Shown piece after piece: positions 44,212-52,701 of a stretch of DNA of 64,000 nucleotides. The position numbers were made by a program, and so were the translations under genes. Numbering within the stretch: position 1 is the stretch's first letter; each line of letters begins with the position of its first letter. This DNA comes from Devosia sp. RR2S18. Its GTDB lineage: Bacteria; Pseudomonadota; Alphaproteobacteria; Rhizobiales; Devosiaceae. The DNA lies in assembly GCF_030177755.1 (NCBI RefSeq), contig NZ_CP126539.1:1574001-1638000 (forward strand), given 5' to 3'. The notes below the pieces were generated by a model, which was not told the origin of the DNA, ran no database searches, and was given only the letters and a program-made list of their open reading frames with translations.

Positions 44212-44997
44212 CTAACGTAGCTGGGTCGTTGACTGCATCATCTCGTCGGCTCCGGAGATGACACGGGAATTCATTTCATAGGCGCGCTGCGCAGCGATCA
44301 GATCGGCAATCTCGGTCACCGAATTGACGTTGGCCATTTCCAGGTAGTTCTGCAGCAGATTGCCGGTGCCGTCCGCGTTGGGCACGCCGATCTGCGGTGC
44401 CCCGCTCGCCGGCGTCTCTATGAACAAGTTGTCGCCCAGAGACTCAAGACCTGACTTGTTAGCGAATCGGGCCAATAGTATTTGACCCTGCTGCATCGGC
44501 TCTGGCGCATTTCCCACGAAGGCCTCGACAGTGCCGTCCGCTGATATTGATACAGAGCGAGCGTCAGCTGGTATGTTAATACCACCTTCTAAAGCGTACC
44601 CGCTCGAGGTAACTAGCATGCCATCCGCCGAGCGTTCGAAGGAGCCGTCCCGCGTATATCCGGTGCGGCCGTCGGGCAGTTGCACCATGAAAAAGCCCTC
44701 GCCGCGCACGGCAACGTCGAGTTCACGCTCGGTCATGTTGACCGTGCCCTGGCTCATGACGCGGGGTGCCGAGACGGTGCGAACGCCCGAACCGATCTCG
44801 AGCCCGGCGGGCAGCATGGTGCCCTGGTCCGAGGTCGTGGAACCGGCGCGGGAGATCTGTTGGTACAGCAGGTCCTCGAACTCGGCCCGCTGGCGCTTGT
44901 AGCCAGTGGTCCGCATGTTGGCGATGTTGTTGGAGATGACTTCGACGTTGCGTTCCTGGGCGCTCATGCCGGTCGATGCGATATAGAGTGCTTTCAT
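44212..44997 (-). CDS. flgG: Distal rod protein FlgG
   Basis: FlgG builds the distal rod. The 261-residue length is exact for the family. The N-terminal rod motif (MKALYIASTGMSAQERNVEVISNNIANMRTTGYKRQRAEFEDLLYQ) and C-terminal helix (EMANVNSVTEIADLIAAQRAYEMNSRVI) are intact. Codons in 44420-44640 include more A/T-ending choices (TTA, ATA, GGT) than the rest of the gene, possibly a trace of recombination. It lies 14 bases after flgF. Confidence 0.95.
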   Translation of the reverse strand: MKALYIASTGMSAQERNVEVISNNIANMRTTGYKRQRAEFEDLLYQQISRAGSTTSDQGTMLPAGLEIGSGVRTVSAPRVMSQGTVNMTERELDVAVRGEGFFMVQLPDGRTGYTRDGSFERSADGMLVTSSGYALEGGINIPADARSVSISADGTVEAFVGNAPEPMQQGQILLARFANKSGLESLGDNLFIETPASGAPQIGVPNADGTGNLLQNYLEMANVNSVTEIADLIAAQRAYEMNSRVISGADEMMQSTTQLR

Positions 44998-45011
44998 GGC
45001 AGTGCTCCCGA

Positions 45012-45752
45012 TCAGGCGTTGGGTTCGCCCAGGCGCTGGATGGCTGTGCGGCGCATCTCGTCCTGGCGTTGGGTCATGGAGGCTGCCGATTCATAGGCAC
45101 GCGTCACGCGGATCATCTCTGCCATCTCGCTGACGCCGGACACATTCGACCGCTCGACGAAGCCCTGCATGGTGCGGGTTCCGGTCGCAGCCACAGGTGT
45201 GCCGCCAGCGAAAAGGTTGCTACCTTCGCGGGTAAGCTCCTGCGGGTCGGCGAACTCAACGAGGCGGAGACGCCCCTTCGGTCCTTGGCTGGTGCTGATC
45301 GAACCGTCGGCGGCGATCAGGATGCCGGTTTCCTCGGGGCCGAACTGGATCGGACCGCCTTCGCCCAGAACGGCGTTGCCGTTGAGGTCCACGAGCGTGC
45401 CGTTCGCGTTGATCTGGAAGGAGCCGGACTTGCTCCAGCGCTCGCCGGCCGGGGTTTCGATGGCAAAGAAACCATTGCCGCTGAGGGCGACGTCTAGCTC
45501 ATTGCCGGTCTGAACCATTGCGCCGGCCGAGAGGTCGTGCACCGTGGTCCAGTCCTGAACGTAGGAGAGGGGTTGGTCGAGGCGCTGGAAGTCGCGGTTG
45601 CGGGCGACCGGCATCACATATTCCTCGAAGAGGATGTTTTCTGCCTTGAAGCCAGAGGTGTTGATGTTGGCCATGTTGTTGGCCACCACGTCCATCTGCC
45701 GCTGCAGCGCCATCTGCCGCGAGAGGCTGATCAGTTGCGCATTTTCGATCAT
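45012..45752 (-). CDS. flgF: Proximal rod protein FlgF
   Basis: FlgF is a rod protein between FlgC and FlgG. The 246-residue sequence has the N-terminal motif SRQMALQRQMDVVANNMANINTSGFKAENILFEEY and the C-terminal helix SGVSEMAEMIRVTRAYESAASM. It is the first gene of flgF-flgG-flgA-flgH and has a sigma-54-type site 66-83 bases upstream. The 282-base gap to the divergent fliL also carries a CtrA-like box. Confidence 0.94.
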   Translation of the reverse strand: MIENAQLISLSRQMALQRQMDVVANNMANINTSGFKAENILFEEYVMPVARNRDFQRLDQPLSYVQDWTTVHDLSAGAMVQTGNELDVALSGNGFFAIETPAGERWSKSGSFQINANGTLVDLNGNAVLGEGGPIQFGPEETGILIAADGSISTSQGPKGRLRLVEFADPQELTREGSNLFAGGTPVAATGTRTMQGFVERSNVSGVSEMAEMIRVTRAYESAASMTQRQDEMRRTAIQRLGEPNA

Positions 45753-45817
45753 CGCTGATCCCCGTTAACGTCCCCGGAACTGCCCACTTCCCCAAGCCGG
45801 TGGTTCCGCCGTTTACC

Positions 45818-45835
45818 TTGCGAAAACCATGCCAA
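45818..45835 (-). promoter_or_regulatory. Sigma-54-type promoter for flgF operon
   Basis: On the minus strand the sequence is TTGGCATGGTTTTCGCAA, with GG-N10-GC spacing. It shares the TTTTCGCAA half exactly with the site upstream of flgI. Confidence 0.65.
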
Positions 45836-45953
45836 GGCTCGAGAGCAAGCAATTTCAGACACTTAGCCGAAGTCCTGGGTCGACAGCTTTTGAGCGGATC
45901 AGGCGCCATGCGGCAAAAGCTGCCCGGCAATTTCTGCCCACCAGAGGCACCTT

Positions 45954-45968
45954 GTAACCAATCGTTAA
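45954..45968. promoter_or_regulatory. CtrA-like box (one mismatch) upstream of fliL
   Basis: GTAA-CCAATCG-TTAA fits TTAA-N7-TTAA with one mismatch and lies 67-81 bases before the fliL ATG. In Caulobacter the fliLM promoter is CtrA-dependent. Confidence 0.5.
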
Positions 45969-46034
45969 CCATCAAGCGCTTAGCTGGAGTGGACACCGGA
46001 ATCGTCCGGAAATCCGAGGCACAGCAGGGTTGGC

Positions 46035-46535
46035 ATGGCCGCTGAAGCAGACATCGAAGGCGCCGGCTCGGCCAAGAAGGGCATTCCCAAGCTCTTCATC
46101 ATCATTGGTGCGGCGGCCGTCGTCGTGTTGCTCGCTGGTGCGGGCCTCTACTTCTTTCTCTCCTCAGGCACAGCGGAAGCCGAGCACGGCGCGGTAGACG
46201 CGCACGGCGTGCCCGCCGTCGAAGCACCGCAGACGTTTATTTTCAATCTCCCGCCCATGATCGTGAACCTCAACAACGAGGCGGACGGCAAGGCTTTCAT
46301 GCGCCTCACGGTGGCTCTGGAGGTCGAGAATGAAGCGATGATGATCGAAATTCAGCCGCGGGTCGCCAAGGTCATCGATGCCTTCCAGGTCTATCTGCGC
46401 GAACTGCGGCGCTCCGACCTCGAAGGCTCGGCGGGCGTCTATCGCCTCAAAGAAGAGCTGCTGCGCCGCGTCAACGTCGCCATTTACCCGAGCCGGGTGG
46501 AGTCCATCCTCTTCAAGGAATTGCTGGTGCAATAA
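46035..46535 (+). CDS. fliL: Flagellar basal body-associated protein FliL
   Basis: FliL is a single-pass inner membrane protein that sits around the stator and supports torque. The 166-residue protein has a short cytoplasmic N-terminus, one membrane helix (about 20-42) and a periplasmic domain with FNLPPMIVNLNNEADGKAFMRLTVALEVE. The C-terminus ILFKELLVQ is typical. Its stop overlaps the fliM ATG by one base, so translation is coupled. Confidence 0.93.
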   Translation: MAAEADIEGAGSAKKGIPKLFIIIGAAAVVVLLAGAGLYFFLSSGTAEAEHGAVDAHGVPAVEAPQTFIFNLPPMIVNLNNEADGKAFMRLTVALEVENEAMMIEIQPRVAKVIDAFQVYLRELRRSDLEGSAGVYRLKEELLRRVNVAIYPSRVESILFKELLVQ

Positions 46536-47722
46536 TGGCGGGTCCTTCCGAGCAGGATAAACTCAGTGACGATTGGGGTCTTGATGATCTCGATATGTCC
46601 GCAACCGGTGCGGCCGAAGTGGCGGAAGAGGATATGACCGAGGAGGAGAAGGCTGCCGCCGCTGCTGCGGAATGGGCCGCCATGCTCGAAGGCACCGATG
46701 CGGACGGGGAGGGCGCCGATCGCGTCCTCAACCAGGACGAAATCGACAGTCTCCTCGGTTTCGATGCGGCCGTGGGCAGCACGGTGGAACTGACGGGCGT
46801 CCAGGCCCTGATCAATTCCGCTCTGGTCTCCTACGAGCGTCTGCCGATGCTCGAAATCGTCTTCGACCGGCTGGTCCGGCTGGCGACGACCTCGTTGCGC
46901 AACTTCACGTCCGACAACGTTGAAGTCACCATGGACTCGATCTCCTCGGTGCGGTTTGGCGACTACCTTAACTCCATACCACTGCCAGCCATCCTCTCGG
47001 TCATCCGGGCCGAGGAATGGGAGAACTATGGTCTGCTGACCGTCGACTCCTCCTTGATCTATTCGATGATAGACGTGCTGCTGGGCGGCCGGCGCATTGG
47101 CGGTAACATTCGCGTCGAGGGGCGTCCCTATACCACCATCGAAATGGCGCTGGCGCGCCGCATGATCGAATTGATCCTGGAGGATACGCACCGCGCCTTC
47201 GAGCCGGTGACCCAGGTCAACTTCAAGCTCGAGCGCATGGAAACCAATCCGCGCTTTGCGGCCATTTCGCGCCCCGGCAATGCAGCAATCCTGATTGAGT
47301 TGCGCATCGAAATGGACGATCGCGGCGGAAAGATCGAGATCCTGCTGCCCTATGCCACCATCGAGCCCATCCGCGAGCAATTGCTGCAGATGTTCATGGG
47401 CGAGAAGTTCGGCCGGGACCCTATCTGGGAAGGCCATCTTGCCACCGAAATCTACTCGGCCGACGTTGAGATCGAAGCCGTGCTGCATGAGCAGGACCTG
47501 CCACTCGCCCGCATGCTGACGATCCAGCCAGGCGATACCATCATGTTCGATCGTGAGCCGTCCGACCCCGTGCGCCTGCGGTGTGGCGATGTCGAACTTA
47601 CCGAGGCCATCATGGGCCACATCGGCAACAATGTATCGGTGCGGGTAACGCGCCCCCTCAATCCGCCCAAGGTCACCATGGCCGATTTCGAGGCGATCGA
47701 CGCGAATATGGAAGGACGATGA
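46535..47722 (+). CDS. fliM: Flagellar motor switch protein FliM with acidic N-terminal extension
   Basis: FliM forms the C-ring, binds phosphorylated CheY and sets rotation direction. The CheY-binding motif EIDSLLGF lies at residues 69-76 rather than near residue 10. Ahead of it is an acidic, Ala-rich stretch of about 65 residues (DDWGLDDLDMS, EEEKAAAAAAEWAAML). The middle domain (YERLPMLEIVFDRLVRLATTSLRNFT) and the C-terminal SPOA domain (LARMLTIQPGDTIMFD) are intact. The total of 395 residues compares with about 335 in enterobacteria. It overlaps fliL by 1 base and the next gene by 4. Confidence 0.94.
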   Translation: MAGPSEQDKLSDDWGLDDLDMSATGAAEVAEEDMTEEEKAAAAAAEWAAMLEGTDADGEGADRVLNQDEIDSLLGFDAAVGSTVELTGVQALINSALVSYERLPMLEIVFDRLVRLATTSLRNFTSDNVEVTMDSISSVRFGDYLNSIPLPAILSVIRAEEWENYGLLTVDSSLIYSMIDVLLGGRRIGGNIRVEGRPYTTIEMALARRMIELILEDTHRAFEPVTQVNFKLERMETNPRFAAISRPGNAAILIELRIEMDDRGGKIEILLPYATIEPIREQLLQMFMGEKFGRDPIWEGHLATEIYSADVEIEAVLHEQDLPLARMLTIQPGDTIMFDREPSDPVRLRCGDVELTEAIMGHIGNNVSVRVTRPLNPPKVTMADFEAIDANMEGR

Positions 47723-48150
47723 TGATGAGTCTGCCCCTGGGGCTCTTGGTCGAAAGCGCGGTGGCCGTTCTCCTGGCCCTGACCATCGGCTATTGCATCG
47801 TGCTCAACCAGCGCCTCAAGCGCCTGCATGCCGACAAGGACATGATGCGGCAGATGGTGGCGGATCTGGTCAGTGCCACCAACCTCGCCAACCAGGCGAT
47901 CAAGGAGTTGAAGCAGACGGCGGTGGAGGCCGATCTGACGCTCAACACCCGGCTGGAGGAAGCCGAGCGCTTCGGCGTCGAACTGGCCCATCACGTCAAT
48001 GCCGGTACAGTGCTGATGGAACGCATTGCCAAGATCACCAGTGCTGCGCGACCGGCACAGCCTGCCGAGCCCATCGAGGCGCCCAACAAGGTGCAGTCCG
48101 CGCTTGAACAATTGACCGCGCGCGTGCGCACCCGCGGAGCCGCCGCGTGA
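47719..48150 (+). CDS. DUF6468 single-pass membrane protein, possible PflI-like
   Basis: The 143-residue protein has one N-terminal membrane helix (about 8-28) and a cytoplasmic coiled coil (about 30-95), ending in a Pro/Ala-rich tail. Three consecutive ATGs (47719, 47722, 47725) follow a GAAGGA; the first gives an ATGA overlap with fliM, while the third has the best spacing. Its place after fliM resembles the Caulobacter flagellar positioning gene pflI, as I remember it, so a role in placing the flagellum is possible. The next gene overlaps by 4 bases (GTGA). Confidence 0.8.
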   Translation: MMMSLPLGLLVESAVAVLLALTIGYCIVLNQRLKRLHADKDMMRQMVADLVSATNLANQAIKELKQTAVEADLTLNTRLEEAERFGVELAHHVNAGTVLMERIAKITSAARPAQPAEPIEAPNKVQSALEQLTARVRTRGAAA

Positions 48151-49217
48151 CCAATATCCGGCTGCTGCCCGTCGTCGTCCTGGCCATCTCGGCCCTCCTG
48201 GTGCTCAAGACCCTGGGTCTGGTGACCGAGGGAGGCTATGTCTTGGCCGGTGTGGGGGTGGCGCAGGCCGCTGGTGGTGGAGGCCATAGCCCTGCAGCCC
48301 CTGCCGCAGATGCAGGCGGGGAACAGAGCATCGGCGAGCCGACGGTCGAGGACACCAGCCCAACCATAGCCGATCCCGCTCCGATGCTGCCTACGGCCAA
48401 ACCTGCTGCGGAACATGGTGGAACTGACGAGGAGCACGGCGCCAGTGACACCCATGATGGGGCTGTTGTCCCCGAGGGTGCCGCTCAAGCGAGCGGCCCG
48501 GCGATTTCCAGCGCCTACTGCATCGACGGTGACGCAACGCTGATCGAGGATGCGACGGGTGCTCTGGTGCAGGCCGAGACCGAGGGCGATGCCGAGGGTA
48601 GCCATGGCGACGCCGAATCCTCTGACCACGAAGAGGCCCCCGACGCCGACGCCCAGGCTTTCGCGGAGATGATGAAGGTCGAGTGCTTGCCCAATGGGGA
48701 CGCGGTGCCGCTGGCACTCAATGGGGGAGCCGTCACCCAGTTGATCGATACCGAGGGTTCTTCGGCGACGGAACAGCAATTGCTGGCTCGCCTTGCCGCC
48801 CGGCGCGAAGAGCTGCTGCAGTATGAGCAGGATCTCGCCATGCGTGCATCGCTGGTCGACGCTGCCGAGCAGCGGATCGAGGAGCGCTCGCTAACCCTCG
48901 AAGCTCTTGAGGCGCAGATCGCCTCTTTGGTCGACCAGCGCCAGGAAATGGAGCAGGGGCAGTTCGCCAGCATTGTCGCCATGTATGAAGCGATGAAACC
49001 CAAGGACGCGGCCAACATCTTCAACAATCTCGAGATGGAAGTGCTGTTGCGGGTTGCCAAGACCATGAGCCCACGCAAAATGGCGCCGATCCTTGCCGAA
49101 ATGAGCCCCGCCCGCGCGCAGGAGCTGACCGTCAAGATGGCTGCCATCGCCGATCTACCGCCCGCGCAGATCACACCGGACGACTTGGCGGAACTGCCCC
49201 AGATTGTTGGCCAATAG
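48147..49217 (+). CDS. MotE-like periplasmic flagellar protein with long linker
   Basis: The 356-residue protein starts with a GTG, has an N-terminal membrane segment or uncleaved signal (about 5-40), a disordered acidic and His-rich linker (45-205), a coiled coil (about 210-270) and a C-terminal MgtE-N-like/MotE domain (MYEAMKPKDAANIFNNLEMEVLLRVAKTMSPRKMAPILAEMSP). In rhizobia MotE is a periplasmic chaperone for MotC. The linker makes this version longer than usual. It is the last gene of the fliL-fliM-DUF6468 operon. Confidence 0.82.
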   Translation: MTNIRLLPVVVLAISALLVLKTLGLVTEGGYVLAGVGVAQAAGGGGHSPAAPAADAGGEQSIGEPTVEDTSPTIADPAPMLPTAKPAAEHGGTDEEHGASDTHDGAVVPEGAAQASGPAISSAYCIDGDATLIEDATGALVQAETEGDAEGSHGDAESSDHEEAPDADAQAFAEMMKVECLPNGDAVPLALNGGAVTQLIDTEGSSATEQQLLARLAARREELLQYEQDLAMRASLVDAAEQRIEERSLTLEALEAQIASLVDQRQEMEQGQFASIVAMYEAMKPKDAANIFNNLEMEVLLRVAKTMSPRKMAPILAEMSPARAQELTVKMAAIADLPPAQITPDDLAELPQIVGQ

Positions 49218-49237
49218 GCAATTCTTGCAATGGCTTT

Positions 49238-49252
49238 GTAAGGGGACGTTAA
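49238..49252. promoter_or_regulatory. CtrA-like box (one mismatch) upstream of the TPR gene
   Basis: GTAA-GGGGACG-TTAA fits TTAA-N7-TTAA with one mismatch, the same mismatch as in the fliL box. It lies 20 bases after the MotE-like gene stop and 111 bases before the TPR gene start. Confidence 0.45.
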
Positions 49253-49322
49253 GTCACCCCCGCTAGGTTGCACACCTAGAGTGTTGTAACCCGCGCGTCC
49301 AAATGAGCGAGCCGAAGGCTTG

Positions 49323-49350
49323 GTCCCGACGTGCATGAGTACGTCGGGAC
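49323..49350 (+). promoter_or_regulatory. Perfect hairpin in leader of the TPR gene
   Basis: GTCCCGACGT (49323-49332) and ACGTCGGGAC (49341-49350) are a perfect 10-bp stem with an 8-base loop, ending 12 bases before the GTG start. A smaller stem CTAGGT/ACCTAG lies at about 49263-49279. There is no T-run, so this could be an operator or a translation-control hairpin rather than a terminator. Confidence 0.5.
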
Positions 49351-49362
49351 AGGCAGAAGCCG

Positions 49363-52300
49363 GTGAAGACGACCATCAGACGAGCTTGGCATGGGGTCCG
49401 CATGGGCCTGGCGATCGGCGCTGCGCTGGTGGCGCTTGGTGCCGCCCCGCTCATGGCGCAGGAGGAGGGGCAGCTTTTTGCTACCCAGGAAGAGGGCTAT
49501 GGCCGTCTGATCCTGAGCTTTCCCGGCCGCGACACCCTGCCCAAATACAGCATGCGCCTCGAAAACGGGGTGCTGTCTCTGGAATTCGAAGAGTCCATCT
49601 CGATCATCCTGCCCGATGTCGGCACGACCATGCCCAACTATTTGTCGGTGGCCCGGGTGGACCCCGATGGTCGCGGGTTGCGGCTGGGCCTGCGCTCGGC
49701 TTTCACCTTCAACCGCATCGAGGCTGGCGAAAAGCTCTTCATCGATCTCCTGCCGAACTCCTGGCAGGGCATGCCGCCGGCCCTGCCGCAAGACGTGGTG
49801 GAGGAATTGGCAGAGCGGGCACGCTTGGCTGCAATCCGCGCCGAGCAGGACCGCAAGCGGGCAGGGGTCGAGGAGTTCAATCCGCAAGCCACCATCCGCG
49901 TCGGACGCAATCCCACCTTCATGCGGGTGCAGTTCGATTGGTCCGTACCGACGACGGCCGAATATGTGCAAGAGGAAGATCTGGGTCTGATCGCCTTTGA
50001 ATGGCCGGTCGACATTGACTTGCGGGAACTGGCCAGCAATTTGCCGGCCGAAATTCTGAGCGTCGAAGGTGAGGTGACGCCGGACGGATCTCGGGTGCTG
50101 CTGCAGGTGGCCGAAGGCATAAAGCCGCGCTTCTACGAAAACTCGCCCCAGCAATATGTCCTGGATATCGATATCGCTGGCCAAGGCTTGCCGCAGTTCG
50201 AATTGCCCGATCCGCAGGCAAACGTGGCGCACGCCAGCACGGCGCCGAACAGCGATCATCCCCGTCCCGATGTCGATGCGCTTTATCCGGCCAGCGCCAC
50301 CGCGCCGATCAAGCCATTCGTCAGCGTTTTGGGCTCTACCGTGCGGATGGTCTTCCCATTCGAGCAGGATACTCCCGCAGCGGTGTTCCGGCGGGGCGAT
50401 ACCGTATGGCTGATGTTCGACAGCACCGTCGGGATCCTGCCGCCCGACGCTTCGCAAGATTTCGAAGCGGTCGCACAGACGTTCGATGTTATGGCGTCGG
50501 CCGATGCCCAGGTGGTACGGCTGGACTTGGCGCAGGACCGTTTGGCAACCCTCGGCTCGGAGGGGCGTGCGTGGGTGTTGTCCTTGGGCGACATCATGCT
50601 CACCCCCACAGAACCCATCGAACTCAGTCGTCGCCGCGGCTTCGAGGGCGAGTTCGAAATGGTCGCAAAGTTGACCCGGCCGGCGCGTATCCATGAGTTC
50701 CGCGATCCGGTGGTGGGGGACCTGCTCAGGGTGGTCACCGCCTATCCTCCGGCTCGGGGCATCACCCGCACGCTCGACTATGTGGAGTTTTCGGCTTTGC
50801 GCAGCGTGCACGGCCTGGTGGTCAAGCCTGAGGTATCCAACCTTGCTGTGAGTATCGAGAGCGATCTGGCGGTCATCGGTACGCCGGGGGGCCTTACCGT
50901 TTCCGCACTGGATGCACCGCGCAGTACGGCTGATGCGGCAAGCACTGAGGTGCGCAGCGGATTTGTGGATCTGGTGCGATTGGAGCAGACCGATTTCGGT
51001 GCCTATGACCGGCAGCTGCATGACCTACAGGTGGAGGCTGCTCGGGCTGAGGGTGAGCAACGGGATCGGGCGCGACTAGATCTTGCCAGGTACTACATCG
51101 CCAATCAGTTTGCCCATGAAGCCTTGGGCGTGCTGCGGGTCCTCGAGAACGATATCGAGAACAAGGACAACACCCGCGAACTGCGTCTGCTGCAGGCTGT
51201 TGCCACCACGATGGCGGGTCGCACGCCCGAGGCGCTCGCCATCCTCAATTCCGCGACGCTGGGCAAAGAGCTCGATGGGCTGATCTGGCGGACCATCGCC
51301 CGTGCCGACGCCTACGACTATCGCGGTGCGCGGCTCGACGCCATGGAGGCGCAAGCCATCGTCGAGTCCTACCCGGCCTGGGTGCGGCATGCCTTCTCCT
51401 TTGCTGCCATTCGAGCCGCGATCGAAGCCGATGATCTGCCCATGGCAGAGTCCTTCCTGCAGGACATAAAATTTGCCGAGCTCGATCCAGAGCAGGCAAG
51501 CGAATACCACTTGCTGGCCGGGCGGATCGACGAGGCGCGGGGCCGTATCGAGGAAGCCCTCGACACCTATGGTCAGGTGATCGCAGCCGATTTCCGGCCG
51601 ACACGCGCTGAAGCAGTGTACCGAACGCTGGGCCTCTTGCAGCAACAGGGTACACTCGATCTCGGCAAGGCCGCTCAAACGCTCGCTGCCGAGGCCATGC
51701 TGTGGCGGGGCAACCCGTTGGAAGCCAACATGCAGAACATGCTGGCCAAGCTCTACTTCGAGAACGGCGATTATCGTCTCGGTTTTGAGACGGTGCGACA
51801 GGCGGTTTCGACCTATCCAGAAAGCCCGCCGGTCAACGCCTTGCAGGAGGAAGCCGCGCGCTGGTTCAACAAGCTCTTCCTTGAGGGTGCGGCGGATGCG
51901 CTGGGTCCGGTGGAGGCGCTCAGCGTCTACTACGATTTCCGGGAATTGACCCCCGCTGGCACGCGCGGCGATGAAATGATCCGCAATCTCGCACGACGGC
52001 TCGTGCGGGTGGACCTCCTCTCGCAGGCGGCGGAACTCCTCGAATACCAGCTCGACAACCGCTTGCGTGGCGTTGCGCGCACGCAAGTGGCCGCCGATCT
52101 CGCCGTCATCTATCTCGCCGATCGACGCCCCCAGGAGGCGCTCCGCGTCCTAAACGCAACGCGACTTCCCGGCCTGCCGGACTCGCTGGCGCGCCAGCGC
52201 CGAATCCTGGAAGCGCGCGCCATGATCGATGGCGGACGGGATCAGCTCGCGCTCGACATGCTCCGTGACATGGCCGGCCGTGACGTCGATCTATTGCGCA

Positions 52301-52701
52301 TCGAGGCACATTGGAAGGCGCGACGCTACAGTCAGGCTAGCGAAATGCTCGAGGCGCTATATGCCGGTGCTCCCGCCAGCGGCGCCCTTGCCCAGCCCGC
52401 CCGCATGAACCTCGTCAAGGCGGGGGTCGGCTACGTGCTGGGCAATGACAGCATCGGTCTATCGCGCCTGCGCTCCAAGTTCGGCGATGCCATGGTGACG
52501 ACACCGGAATGGCCGATGTTTGATCTGGTCACCGGGCAGGTTGAGGTCACCAGCCTCGAGTTCAAAACCGTGGCGAGCCAGATTTCTAATGTCGAGGGCA
52601 TCAACGCTTTCCTTGCCTCCTATCGGGAGACCTACGGTGCCGATGGTGCGCTGGCGCCGATGGGTGCCAGCGAGCCCGGCGCTGGTCTCGCGGCTCGCTA
52701 G
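49363..52701 (+). CDS. Large exported TPR-repeat protein of the flagellar cluster
   Basis: The 1112-residue protein starts at a GTG, with a basic n-region (KTTIRRAWHGVR), a hydrophobic core and a cleavage site near PLMAQEEG (residue about 33). Residues 35-400 form beta-rich domains that include an AMIN-like pattern (EGYGRLILSFP, LRLGLRSAFTFNRIEAGEKLFIDLLP). Residues 560-1070 look like helical TPR units (YYIANQFAHEALGVLRVLE, AQTLAAEAMLWRGNPLEANMQNMLAKLYFENGDY). It lies between the MotE-like gene and fliP, with a CtrA-like box and a hairpin upstream. A structural or assembly role in the periplasmic part of the motor is inferred. I know no named function. Confidence 0.85.
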   Translation: MKTTIRRAWHGVRMGLAIGAALVALGAAPLMAQEEGQLFATQEEGYGRLILSFPGRDTLPKYSMRLENGVLSLEFEESISIILPDVGTTMPNYLSVARVDPDGRGLRLGLRSAFTFNRIEAGEKLFIDLLPNSWQGMPPALPQDVVEELAERARLAAIRAEQDRKRAGVEEFNPQATIRVGRNPTFMRVQFDWSVPTTAEYVQEEDLGLIAFEWPVDIDLRELASNLPAEILSVEGEVTPDGSRVLLQVAEGIKPRFYENSPQQYVLDIDIAGQGLPQFELPDPQANVAHASTAPNSDHPRPDVDALYPASATAPIKPFVSVLGSTVRMVFPFEQDTPAAVFRRGDTVWLMFDSTVGILPPDASQDFEAVAQTFDVMASADAQVVRLDLAQDRLATLGSEGRAWVLSLGDIMLTPTEPIELSRRRGFEGEFEMVAKLTRPARIHEFRDPVVGDLLRVVTAYPPARGITRTLDYVEFSALRSVHGLVVKPEVSNLAVSIESDLAVIGTPGGLTVSALDAPRSTADAASTEVRSGFVDLVRLEQTDFGAYDRQLHDLQVEAARAEGEQRDRARLDLARYYIANQFAHEALGVLRVLENDIENKDNTRELRLLQAVATTMAGRTPEALAILNSATLGKELDGLIWRTIARADAYDYRGARLDAMEAQAIVESYPAWVRHAFSFAAIRAAIEADDLPMAESFLQDIKFAELDPEQASEYHLLAGRIDEARGRIEEALDTYGQVIAADFRPTRAEAVYRTLGLLQQQGTLDLGKAAQTLAAEAMLWRGNPLEANMQNMLAKLYFENGDYRLGFETVRQAVSTYPESPPVNALQEEAARWFNKLFLEGAADALGPVEALSVYYDFRELTPAGTRGDEMIRNLARRLVRVDLLSQAAELLEYQLDNRLRGVARTQVAADLAVIYLADRRPQEALRVLNATRLPGLPDSLARQRRILEARAMIDGGRDQLALDMLRDMAGRDVDLLRIEAHWKARRYSQASEMLEALYAGAPASGALAQPARMNLVKAGVGYVLGNDSIGLSRLRSKFGDAMVTTPEWPMFDLVTGQVEVTSLEFKTVASQISNVEGINAFLASYRETYGADGALAPMGASEPGAGLAAR

